Below are positions 1 to 10,200 of a DNA stretch of 64,000 nucleotides, piece by piece. Position numbers and translations under genes: made by a program. Numbering within the stretch: the stretch's first letter is position 1; each line of letters starts with the position of its first letter. The DNA is from Lactobacillus sp. ESL0791. GTDB taxonomy: Bacteria; Bacillota; Bacilli; Lactobacillales; Lactobacillaceae. The DNA is taken from NCBI RefSeq assembly GCF_029433255.1, contig NZ_JAQTHU010000001.1:2046001-2110000 (forward strand), read 5' to 3'. The notes beneath the pieces are model-generated. The model had not been told where the DNA came from and ran no database searches. It was given only the letters and a program-made list of their open reading frames with translations.

Positions 1-3000
1 CTGCCGTATTGGTCACTCATGCCTCTAACGTGCAGTTTAACTTTAACCACTTGCTGAGTATGGTCTTTATATTTGATTACAACGTAAGCAGAGTCATTAT
101 CACCCGGATGGCTGGTATCAACATTGCCCGTGCCGTCACTGTTCCTAACCCAAGAATAAGCTGTTACCTCTGAGCTGATTGTGACTAAACTCTCACCTGT
201 CAAAGCCGCCTTTGCTTCATCTTCTCCTGGAGCTGAATTCAAACTAACGGTAGTTTTGGTGTCCCGTGCCTTACCACCGATCACATTGACATTAACCGTC
301 TTAGTTGCGGTCGTATGGTCAGAAAAAGTGATTAAGACCGTACCAGTTACATCCTTTTTGCCCGCTAGCGATAAACCGGTATCATTTATATCCGGCGGAG
401 TCTGCCAGCTGACAGTATATTTATTATCAGCAAGACCAGTAACTGTCACCTTATCCACAAGCAGGCCATTCATGTCGGCACCAACGTGCGTATTAATTGG
501 CGCAACACTAATCTTATCCGTGTATTGCTCACTCATGCTCTTAATATATAAATTGACTTTAACTGCCTGTTTAATACCGTCAGTATATTCAATTAACACG
601 TAAGCAGAGTTATTAGCACCTGGGGTGCTGGTATCAACGCTGCCTGTGCCGTTAGCAGCTGCACACCAGGAATAACTTGTCGCCTTTAAGCCGATCGCAG
701 CCACACTTTCTGGTGTCAGAGCCGCTTTAGCATCATCTGATGTCAAAGCCGCATTCACGTCAACGGTAATTCCGGCTGGAAGCGGTTGACCACCTACGAC
801 CGTTCCAGAGACCGTCTGCTCGGCACTGCTACTGCCATCATGATAATTAATTATTGCCGTGCCGCTGATTGACTTAGTACCATTAGCTAAATAATAAGCA
901 CCAAAATCGGGTGTATCACTAGGTTTCCAAATAACGGTGTAATCACGATCAGTACCATAAGTCAAACCAGTGACGCTAATTGCATTTTTAAGCACTTGAG
1001 TAGGATTTACACCAACATGCGTATCAATTGGAGTAACCGTAACCTTATTTGCGTATTGCTCACTCATGCTCTTAACGTGCAGCTTAACCTTGACTGTCTG
1101 GATAGTTCCATCCAAATAATGAATTACCACGTAAGCAGAATTATTATCACCGAAGTGGTTGACATCCACCGGCCCTGAGCCATCGACATTTTTCGCCCAA
1201 GTATATGCATTTGGAGCAACTAACGTACTGATTTTGCTCTTGCTTTGATCCGTTAACGCCAGCGCCGCATCATCTGCAGTCGGCGCTTCACCCAAATTAA
1301 CCACGGTGCCTTCCATGTTGGCTTGACCACCAACAACATCAACCGTAAAACTTATCAGATCACTAGTAGTACCATCACTATAAGTGACTTTAGCTGTACA
1401 ATTAGCAGTAGGTTTAGCACCATTAATTAAACCTGTTTCTGTTATGTCCGGTGCGCTCTGCCAGCTAACCGTATAGCCTGTACCATACTCCAATCCGACA
1501 ACCCGTGTCGCATCTTTCAGCACCCTGTTAATATTGGCACCAACGTGCGTGCTAATATTAGAAATAGTTGTCTGGTCCTTGTACTGATCCTTCATTGTGG
1601 AAACGGTGACTGTCAGCTCAACATATTGCTTCGTTCCGTCGGAATACCCGACCCGCAGTGCAATATCGTGCACACCGGGAGTAAAATCGGCATCTTGCAA
1701 CAGATTATGACTAGTCTTATCAACCCAGCTATAGTCATTGTCAGTTACACCAAATTCCTGCAAATCATTCGGATTATCAACCATATCTTTGGCTTTCGGG
1801 ATTGCCCCCTTGAAAAATGTCCGATTTTCTTTTAATTTTGCACCCACAATGTCAACATTGACGGTAATAGCTTCACTCTCTGAATCATCCTGATAAACGA
1901 GCTTAATCTTCCCGCTTTGGGTCTGACCTGAATGCACACTGGTACTGATCGGGGTATTAGCGGGATTGGCCCAAATAATCTTTTTAACAACCTGACTGGA
2001 ATCAGCCACGCCTTGAATGTTAATTAAGGTTTTGATCCGGTCTGCAGCAGTAAAATCTTTGATATTTGCCGGCGCCTGCGGTGCATCATCGGAAGCATGC
2101 ATCTTAAAGTGATTAGGAACCGTAATTTTCCCGGCAAACTGTTCTTGGTAATTTTTAACACGATAAGTAACCGGGACCGCCTGCTTATTACTGTCGCCAT
2201 AATTAATTACTACATAAGCAACGTGGTCCTGACCATCTGCCGTGCTGATATCCGGCAGGTCGCTGCCGATACCATCCTTAGACCAACTATAAGTTGCGCT
2301 AGGATACGCAGCGGTAATATTTGCCACACTAGTATTGGTTAGGGCAGTTTTTGCTGTTTCCGGTGTGAATGTGGCAGCTGGGGTTGTGCCCAAATTAATC
2401 GGAAGCACCTGCTGGATAGCTTCACCGCCAACAACCGTAATCGTGACGTCCTGTGTCACTTGTGAATTATCGGTATTAAAGAAAATCGTTGCCTTGCCCG
2501 TAACTGTTTTTTTACCGCCACTCAGATCGGCGATGGTAACGTCTGGCCGCGTCTTCCAGCTAACCGTGTAATCACCTGCTGAAAAATCATCAATCGTTGT
2601 GGCACTGGCAAGCTGGTCATCAAGTAAGTTGGCACTGGCGTTAACATGCGACGTAACTGCGCCAAAATGAATCTTGCCTTCAGCTTGCGCCTGCTCGGCC
2701 GCGCCGCGCACATGCAGGTTAACCGCAACTACCTGCTGCTGTCTGCCATTGCCAAAATTAATTACCACGTAAGCGGTGTGGTGCTGACCAACCATGTCAC
2801 TGCTGTTAACATCTGGGGCCCCGCTACCAGCAGCATTGCCGGCCCACGAATAGGTAACATTACTTGGATAATACTGGTTAATCCGATCAACACTGGCCTG
2901 TGTTAAAGCCGCTTTTGCCTGAACAGCGGTTAATGCCGCGCCGCGATTAATCACTGTGTCTTTATCATTGCTTTGACCACCAACAACGTTAATTTCTACA

Positions 3001-6000
3001 TCTTCTTCGGCAATAGAATCATCAGAAAAAGTTATCTTAGCCTTCCCTGTCTGCTTCATGATCCCGTCAATCAAGCCGTTTTGGTTAACATCCGGATAGT
3101 TCGACCACTGAACTGTATAATCGGGAGTCGGCCCACTTGAAATAAGTGAACCAATCGATACTGCAGCATTTAAAGAAGCATTTAATTCAGCTTGACTGGC
3201 ATTAACGTGAGAATTAATTTGCGCGATAGTAATATTACCTTGATATTTTTCCGCGTTACCGCGCACATGCAGGTAGACTTTGACAATTTGTTTAGTGTGG
3301 TCACCATAATTGATCACTACGTAGGCAGCGTGATGCTCGCCGATACTATCAACCAGAGTAGAATCAATTACACCCATTCCATCACTATTTGCTGCCCAGC
3401 TGTATGAAATTGCGCCTGGATAGACAGCCTCAATCTTAGCTACACTAGCAGGAGTCAGAGCTGCTTTAGCAGTCTCAGCAGTTAAATAGCCTGCATTACC
3501 GCGATCTAAGGTAGTATCAGTTCCACTACTTATTCCGCCAATAACATTAACTTTGATTGCTACCGGATCGCTAATTGAATCGTCTTTATAATGCAATTTG
3601 ATCTGTGCATCTTGAGCATCGCCAATTGCGGTCGGCACCTTGAACCATTCAATTTGTTTGACCACGGTACTTGGCGTAATGGGGGCACCTGAATGTGTTA
3701 TCGTAACTAAATTATCAATTTCACTAGGACTGGTAAATTCTGTCGGAGTATTGATAACGAAATCATCAACCGTGTCTGGCTCACGCAGGTGTGCCGTCAC
3801 TGTTTTCGCTTGATTAAATGTAATAGTACTGCCATTCATGCTATATGGATTAACAATCAGCGACACTTTAACCAGCTGCCGTCCAGTGTCATGACCCTCA
3901 TTATTCACATAATGAACCATGATAGCAACATTATGGCTGCCGGAAGCCTGGACATCATCACTGGTTAATGGCTGATAGTCGCCGTGCTCATCCGGATCTC
4001 TACGTACCCATTCGTAATGCAGCTTCCAATTAGCAGCTGCTGTTTCTGCCGCATCCTTATTATCACTATCAAAGAAAGAAATTGCATCCTTAGCTTGTTC
4101 TTCTGTTGGAACCACACCCGAACCAGTTGTTGCACGATAATTGGATTTCGGTCTTGCTTCAATAACTCCTACCTTAATTGGAACATCATCATAGGTACCA
4201 TCATCGTAGATAACCCTGATCACGGCATTACCCAACTGATTAGAGGTCGGCCCAACAATGGAATCATTTAGCGCACCGCTAGCTACTCCCTTAATAATCC
4301 CGTCATCCGTTAAATTACCGGATTTATCCATCGCCTTATTTTTAAGCCAAGAAATATCAGTAACAGTATGATTGTTTTGTAAATTACTAATTGATTCTGG
4401 AACCTCATCACGGCTGTTCCAAGCCTTAAGATACTTTGCAGCTGAGCCCAGTTCAGTCTGATCCTTGTGTGCTACTATATCAGCAGCACTCAGATCCAAC
4501 ATACCGGCTTTGGACATTTCGGCACCGTATAGATCTGAACCTAAGGAAAATGAAGGAATTCCTGTGCCGTTTTTATTTTGGTTAGCCGTGTCCATGACAG
4601 CAGCTAACGTATCCTTATCACTAACACTGCCATCGATACTTGTGTAATTAGAGCTGGCCTTGCCTTTACTTGGAATTTGACTGTAAGGGGTGTTATTGTC
4701 CAACAATTCTAAGTCAAAGTTTATCTTATCACCAAGCAAATGAAGCGGGCTGCTACTACCATCTCCTGCCCGGTTAAACATCCACTTGTATGTACCATCA
4801 CTTAAGCCAAGCTTATGGCCATCAATGTCTAAAACGCCAAAAGAAAAAGTATCGCGGTCATTATCCGATGTAAAACTGATTGCTTTAGGCTGAGAAGCAA
4901 CCAGACTCTTTAATGTGTTAATGTGAGTACCAGTATTGCCGTGTAAATTAATCTTTAAAGAACCGCCTTCAGCAACTTTGAAATATACACCAGAGTTGCC
5001 TTGGGTAATATTACCCTTAGTCATATTGTAAGTAATAGAGGCATTCTTACCAACGTCGATACCATTATAATGATCTGAATTTGGATCGTTACCAATTGAC
5101 ATTCCAGTGGTATTAACAACCACTTCAGCCCCATCATCAATTGTTAAATGATGAGTAGTATCACCTTCATAAAACAAATAGATACTATTATCTTTATCGT
5201 TAGTAAAAATATCCCTCCCCTTCAACTCAATATCAAGTGCTCCGTGGTAAGAACTATAATATGCCTGAAAAGATGCATTGGTACCAGTAACATCTTCTAA
5301 AATGATTTTATTGGTACAAATCGTCGGACGTGTTTTATCTGTACCAGTTAGCAGCAAGTTTTTCAAAGTTATACTACTCTTACCATAGTACGAATGATAA
5401 GCCGCAAGTTGTCTGACAGAAAGCAAATGACCATTGCCTTCAATTACTACCTGTCGATTATTACCCAGATTAATATCGCTTAAGCTTGTTAAATCTTCTT
5501 GAAGAGAGACAATGCTAACTTTACTATTGCTTAATGCTGTAGTGAAGTCATTCCACGTTCTGACTTCAACCTTGTGGGCAGCCGAGTTTTTTGCATCCAA
5601 GTCGGTCTTTGCAGCAGTTAATTGTTCTTCAGTCACTGCCGCATTATTAGCATTGTAGGTGTCTAACAAATTTTGTGCTGTCGTCAGGCTTGTCTCAAAG
5701 TCGGCCTTCGTTGCTGCCGCTACTAACCGATAAACATTTTGGCCTTTCCAGTCATTAGCATTATTAATCGAAGTCTGCAAAGCTGCCGCTGCCGAAGCCG
5801 CATCCTGCGGCCCAACCACCGGCTTTTGCTTGGCTTTTTGCTGCTCCTCATCATCTTTATTGATATCTTCATCAGGCTTAGGATCACTATTAGCAGCCTG
5901 CTGCTCATCTTGACCAGAACTCGCCGCAGATGGCGCAGTTTCACCGTGTTCCTGCTGCCCTGTGTCGGCCGCAGAACTTGGTGTGGAATCCGAACTTGAG

Positions 6001-6383
6001 CTTGAACTGGACGATTCCGTGCCCGCTGAGCTGGTGCTTCCTTCACTACTTGCGGTTTCTTCTCCCGAACGCAAAAACATGGTCAACCCCGAAAATGTGG
6101 ACAGTTGCGGTTTGACCGTTTTTTGTTGTTTAGCCTGCGCACCCTGGTCGGTACTGGTATCTTTTTTGTCGGCGGCAGTTTGAGCGGCCTGGGCCGTTTT
6201 TGCCTCATCTGTACCTGCATCAGTTGTTTCAGCCTGCGCCTTCTGGCCGTTTAAGCCCACAAAACTGAAGCCCAGCAAAACTGATGCTGCACCAACAGCT
6301 AATTTCCTAATGGAAAAGCGTTCTTTTTTATTTTGGCCCTCTAACCTGCGTAAGCGTTCGTTATAATTATTTCTTCCTAACAT
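1..6383 (-). CDS. Giant YSIRK-type surface adhesin, copy A (partial, 3' end beyond window)
   Basis: The reading frame opens at ATG 6383 and stays open to base 1, so about 2127 residues are visible and the C-terminus is missing. The N-terminus has a YSIRK-like export signal (RFSIRKLAVG near residues 23-32) ending at an AQA site. A Ser/Thr-rich linker follows, then a FIVAR-like helical segment, a region of short repeated strands resembling the pectate-lyase-like adhesive fold, and tandem Rib-like modules of alternating THV-type and YVVI-type halves. It aligns colinearly with the first half of the intact paralogue at 7300-20298, offset about 13.9 kb. An AGAGGAAG ribosome site precedes the start. 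By analogy with the paralogue it should end in SLAP domains, but that part is outside the window. Surface location is well supported; the ligand is unknown. Confidence 0.9.
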   Translation of the reverse strand, partial: MLGRNNYNERLRRLEGQNKKERFSIRKLAVGAASVLLGFSFVGLNGQKAQAETTDAGTDEAKTAQAAQTAADKKDTSTDQGAQAKQQKTVKPQLSTFSGLTMFLRSGEETASSEGSTSSAGTESSSSSSSSDSTPSSAADTGQQEHGETAPSAASSGQDEQQAANSDPKPDEDINKDDEEQQKAKQKPVVGPQDAASAAAALQTSINNANDWKGQNVYRLVAAATKADFETSLTTAQNLLDTYNANNAAVTEEQLTAAKTDLDAKNSAAHKVEVRTWNDFTTALSNSKVSIVSLQEDLTSLSDINLGNNRQVVIEGNGHLLSVRQLAAYHSYYGKSSITLKNLLLTGTDKTRPTICTNKIILEDVTGTNASFQAYYSSYHGALDIELKGRDIFTNDKDNSIYLFYEGDTTHHLTIDDGAEVVVNTTGMSIGNDPNSDHYNGIDVGKNASITYNMTKGNITQGNSGVYFKVAEGGSLKINLHGNTGTHINTLKSLVASQPKAISFTSDNDRDTFSFGVLDIDGHKLGLSDGTYKWMFNRAGDGSSSPLHLLGDKINFDLELLDNNTPYSQIPSKGKASSNYTSIDGSVSDKDTLAAVMDTANQNKNGTGIPSFSLGSDLYGAEMSKAGMLDLSAADIVAHKDQTELGSAAKYLKAWNSRDEVPESISNLQNNHTVTDISWLKNKAMDKSGNLTDDGIIKGVASGALNDSIVGPTSNQLGNAVIRVIYDDGTYDDVPIKVGVIEARPKSNYRATTGSGVVPTEEQAKDAISFFDSDNKDAAETAAANWKLHYEWVRRDPDEHGDYQPLTSDDVQASGSHNVAIMVHYVNNEGHDTGRQLVKVSLIVNPYSMNGSTITFNQAKTVTAHLREPDTVDDFVINTPTEFTSPSEIDNLVTITHSGAPITPSTVVKQIEWFKVPTAIGDAQDAQIKLHYKDDSISDPVAIKVNVIGGISSGTDTTLDRGNAGYLTAETAKAALTPASVAKIEAVYPGAISYSWAANSDGMGVIDSTLVDSIGEHHAAYVVINYGDHTKQIVKVYLHVRGNAEKYQGNITIAQINSHVNASQAELNASLNAAVSIGSLISSGPTPDYTVQWSNYPDVNQNGLIDGIMKQTGKAKITFSDDSIAEEDVEINVVGGQSNDKDTVINRGAALTAVQAKAALTQASVDRINQYYPSNVTYSWAGNAAGSGAPDVNSSDMVGQHHTAYVVINFGNGRQQQVVAVNLHVRGAAEQAQAEGKIHFGAVTSHVNASANLLDDQLASATTIDDFSAGDYTVSWKTRPDVTIADLSGGKKTVTGKATIFFNTDNSQVTQDVTITVVGGEAIQQVLPINLGTTPAATFTPETAKTALTNTSVANITAAYPSATYSWSKDGIGSDLPDISTADGQDHVAYVVINYGDSNKQAVPVTYRVKNYQEQFAGKITVPNHFKMHASDDAPQAPANIKDFTAADRIKTLINIQGVADSSQVVKKIIWANPANTPISTSVHSGQTQSGKIKLVYQDDSESEAITVNVDIVGAKLKENRTFFKGAIPKAKDMVDNPNDLQEFGVTDNDYSWVDKTSHNLLQDADFTPGVHDIALRVGYSDGTKQYVELTVTVSTMKDQYKDQTTISNISTHVGANINRVLKDATRVVGLEYGTGYTVSWQSAPDITETGLINGAKPTANCTAKVTYSDGTTSDLISFTVDVVGGQANMEGTVVNLGEAPTADDAALALTDQSKSKISTLVAPNAYTWAKNVDGSGPVDVNHFGDNNSAYVVIHYLDGTIQTVKVKLHVKSMSEQYANKVTVTPIDTHVGVNPTQVLKNAISVTGLTYGTDRDYTVIWKPSDTPDFGAYYLANGTKSISGTAIINYHDGSSSAEQTVSGTVVGGQPLPAGITVDVNAALTSDDAKAALTPESVAAIGLKATSYSWCAAANGTGSVDTSTPGANNSAYVLIEYTDGIKQAVKVNLYIKSMSEQYTDKISVAPINTHVGADMNGLLVDKVTVTGLADNKYTVSWQTPPDINDTGLSLAGKKDVTGTVLITFSDHTTATKTVNVNVIGGKARDTKTTVSLNSAPGEDEAKAALTGESLVTISSEVTAYSWVRNSDGTGNVDTSHPGDNDSAYVVIKYKDHTQQVVKVKLHVRGMSDQYG

Positions 6384-6410
6384 GCGTCTTCCTCTTTTCT
6401 AAAATAATTT

Positions 6411-6969
6411 TTATTGGTTATCCGCCGTATCACACAGCAAAATCTGAGCGATTTTTTCTTGTAAACGGCGGTTCTCTAAGTTCGGTGTTTCCTGCTCAAA
6501 CAATTTGATCATTCCCTCAGTTTGATTGGTCAGTTCCGTGATGCCCAATTTCGTAATTGCAGTTAAACTGAACAAAATCTCTATGGGACCGAAGCGGTGA
6601 AAATTTAATCTTCGGAAACATCTTGCATAACTTTTCATTTAATATCGCACCGGTAAATTCATTTTCATCACATACCAGCACCCCCCCTGGTATGTCCACT
6701 GCTTCTTTCGCTTGACGACCACAAGCATTGCGTCAAAATAATGATCCAAACCGGCAACTGTTTTATTAGAAAACTTGGCCTTCAAATGGTGCTCCAGAAC
6801 TGGATTGGGTAATCGGTTCCAGGTTTTGCTTACGTAAACGTTCATTAATAATTGTCAGCGTATAATTTGTTTGCTGCTTAAATAAGCCTAATTCATGACT
6901 AAGTGATCGAATATTCATGTCCGGTCTTTCTAATAATAGAGAGATAAATTTATATATTCTTGTATTCAT
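6411..6969 (-). pseudogene. Mga-like regulator, decayed copy A
   Basis: This stretch matches the intact regulator at 20329-21858 in separate frames. The first about 58 residues (starting MNTRIYKFISLLLERP) are preserved. A large deletion then removes roughly residues 60-350. The sequence resumes at the part matching LEHYLDGIIAAT, shifts frame near 6690, loses a further segment of about 34 residues near 6575, and ends with LQEKIAQILLCD before a TAA at 6411. The original ATG (6969) and its GGGAGG ribosome site remain. It cannot make a full regulator. It sits 27 bases upstream of adhesin copy A, as the intact gene sits 30 bases upstream of copy B, so the module was duplicated before this copy decayed. 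Confidence 0.9.
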
Positions 6970-7207
6970 CAAAACCTCCCTTAGTTATCATTTTATTATA
7001 GTTTGTTATTTTTTAAACCTCTTTTGATGTTAAAAATTATTCACTATTCTCACAAGTCAAATAATTTTTGTAATGAGCAAGATTATTTAAATATCAAATT
7101 ATTAATTACAGATTATTATTAAACAACAGCACAGACGCTTTAATCTAAATAAATATTTGCAAAAATTTGAGCGTAAAAACAGCTTGATCACTTCTGCCTG
7201 GTCAAAC
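6970..7207. repeat. Duplicated upstream region, copy A (pairs with 21859-22097)
   Basis: The bases upstream of the decayed regulator closely match those upstream of the intact regulator. Shared blocks include GGGAGG followed by a TATAAT about 15 bases further upstream, CAAATTATTAATT, AATAAATATTTGCAAA and GCGTAAAAA with CAGCTTGATCA. The similarity stops around 7207, next to a terminator. The 6970-7299 gap holds only this duplicated regulatory DNA, the terminator at 7210-7248 and a short AT-rich stretch. Confidence 0.85.
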
Positions 7208-7209
7208 TG

Positions 7210-7248
7210 AAAAATCCGCTAGAACTTGAAGGTTCTAACGGATTTTTT
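7210..7248 (-). terminator. Terminator after giant adhesin B
   Basis: Arms 7210-7225 and 7232-7247 pair over 16 positions with one mismatch around a 6-base loop, and T-runs flank both sides. It lies about 50 bases past the adhesin B stop and also marks the junction between the two duplicated modules. It could work in both directions. Confidence 0.85.
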
Positions 7249-7299
7249 ACTTTTAGTATCTGTTTTTTCTCAGACACTTGTTTGTGATTTACAAATTAT

Positions 7300-10200
7300 T
7301 TATTTTTTACGTCCAAAATTTCCTTTCCTTACATATTGCTTATTACCAATGATGTAATATTCCTTATCATTGATCATCACGGTATCGCCGTAAGTTTTAA
7401 CTTTTTTGCCCTTCTTCAGCTTCTTCTTTAGACGGTCACCATCCTGGTCGTACACACAGGCATTGCGCTTAAGTTTACGCTTCTTGGCATCAATATTTTC
7501 TGCCGGTAAATAAACGTTGTCATCAACAACATAGTAAGATTCTTTATTAATCGTTGCTTTGCCGTAAGTCTTAATCTGAGAACCAGCCCGCAGCAGCACC
7601 TGATCAAGCTGACTGCCCGTACCGTCATACCGGTAGGAATCATGCATCAGGGTCTTTTCAACTGCCGGGATTGTCTCCGGCTCATTTTGTGCCGGCAGCG
7701 GTGTCTTCCATTCTCCTGTTGGCGGGAAATTATTCTTCTTAATGTATTGATTTTTCCCTACTTGGAAATATTGCTTGCCGCGAATTGTTACCGGTTCGCC
7801 GTAAACCGTGACCTCCATGCCCCTCGGAAGAACATGCTTATCTTTTAGTTTGCCATTGCGTTTATAAATATAAGCATTATGGATCAGCTTCACCTTGGTG
7901 CCTGTGACGTTGCTTGACGGAATGTAATCATTGCTATGGCTGATATTAACAGTGTTCTCACCATTAATTACCTTACTGCCTTGAGTCGGAACAACTGAAC
8001 CGCTAGCAATAATCGTACCGTCAGTCTTGCCGCTAGGATCATAAACAGGTGTATCGTGCCCAATCACTACATTATTATTGATTGGCGCAACAATTGTCAC
8101 CCCTACACCAACAGAAGCAGCTGACCCGTCTGGATAAGAAACATTAACAAAACCGTTAAACTTAGAACCAACAGGTGCCGAAGTATTCGGCAGGCTGGAA
8201 GTGTCCCAACGGTAGGTCGCTCCTACCAGCGAGCTGCTATTGCTGATGCCGCGGGCAGCGTAACTCGTGTCTGAAGCTAAGTCCGTATACTGCGGAACTG
8301 AAATACTACCGCCGATTGCTGGATTCTTGTCCGCCATCGAATTGCTGCTTGGCCTGCTAGTAATATTAACTAATACTGAAACATTTCCTTCAGGGGTGCT
8401 GTCACCAAAGGTAAGGTGAACAGTTTCCGAATGAGTACCAAGGGTGCTTGTGTCTGGTGTCTTGGCCCAAGTGCAGCCAGTCGCCTTGATTAAGTCACCA
8501 TAATTACTGATTGCACGCTGGGCATCAGCTGAACTTAGGCTAGCTCCTTGATAAGTTTCAATGGTACCGCCGATTGGGATTATTACTTGCAGTGGAACAG
8601 AGACAATTTGCGTTCCACCATCATTGAAGTTAACAACAATTGGGGCCGTACCATTTGCCGTTGTATCAATACCACCGCTCCAAGTATAAATTGGGGTGAA
8701 ACTTTGAATTGAACTAGTATTGAGACAACCTTCAATCTCTGAACTATCCACAATTGTGCCAGAACTTAAGACCCGCTTCTGGTTGACCTTAATTGCATTA
8801 CCAGTCGCCTGGGCGCCCACAACATTAACTGTTACCAGGCGGGTAATGTGCGTGGTACCGTTAATCGTAATCTCAGCGGTCCCCGTTACCTGCTTACGCC
8901 CGTTGATTAAGCCAGTATCGGTTACGTTCGGAAGGGTTTGCCAGTGAGCCGTATGAGACGTAACAGAACTAGGCAGCTTTATATTATCATCAAGTAACTG
9001 TTCAAGTTGCGGAGCGGAAGTGCCCACGTGCGCCGTAATGTCCTTAACTTGAACATCACTGCCATCACCGTTAACCACTTTATTAACATGCAGTTTAACC
9101 CGAACCGCCTGCTTAGTACCGTCAAGATAGGAAACTATGACATAAGCCGGACGGGTGGCATTTTCATCCCCATCACCAACGGCAATGTTTGGCAATTCGC
9201 TACTCTCGCCATCTTTTGACCAGCTATAACCAGCAACTAGCGAAGTAATAGCGTTAACGGAATCATTTGTTAAGGCAGCTTTGGCATTTTGATCAGTAAA
9301 GGCAGCGATGTTACCTTGATCAACCGCAAACGGATTAGTATTAGCCACAGCACCTTTAACCGTAACACCAACACTCACAAATTTATCAATATTTTCATCA
9401 TTATAATGAACCTTAACCTGATAGTTTTGTACTTTTTTACCTGAAGAATCCAATCCATCTGCACTTAAATCTGGAGGCGTAACCCAACTAACAGTATAGT
9501 CACTACCATTATTTAGGCCGGGGACGGTAACTGCAGCGGCTAACTTATTATCGATATCCGGCGCATTAACATGCGTCGTAATCGATGATGCCGTAATTGC
9601 CGCCTGTTCTACATACAGATTAACCGCAACAGCCTGAGTGGCATCACCATAATTAATGATTAAGTAAACAGGATGACTATTATTTGTGGTAGCCGGAGAA
9701 GTACCAGCAGCTGAATCAGACCAGCTATAAGTAACGCTATGGTTAGGCAGATTAGTTAAATCTCTAAGGCTGTCCGAGGTCAGTACGGCAGCTACATGTG
9801 TAGTATTATTTAATTGGACCCCGCGATTAACACGTAATGGTTGACCATTGCTCTGACCACCAACAACGGAGACCGGTACTGTCACAGAAATAGGCGAAGA
9901 AGAACCAGTAAAGGTAACATTAACGGCATAATCTTTAACCTCTCTAGCAGCAGTCACATTAGGTTCACCAGCTCCCCAAGCGAGTTGATAATCTCCATAA
10001 TTTAGTCCAGGAACACTAATTGCAGCAGCCAAATCCGTTGCTAATTCCGAACTTGACGCATGGACGTGGGTCTTAATTGAAGAAACATGAATACTATCCT
10101 TATTCTGCTCGGCTATTCCTTTGATATGTAGATTAAACTGAACAATTTGCACATCATTATCATTTGCTGCATATTTAATTACCAAATAAATCGGTTTGTT

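Noticed and set aside
1..603. Several plus-strand open frames across 1-6200 and 7600-20000
   Set aside because: All lie opposite the two adhesin genes; their repeats mirror the adhesin modules and none has a convincing start.
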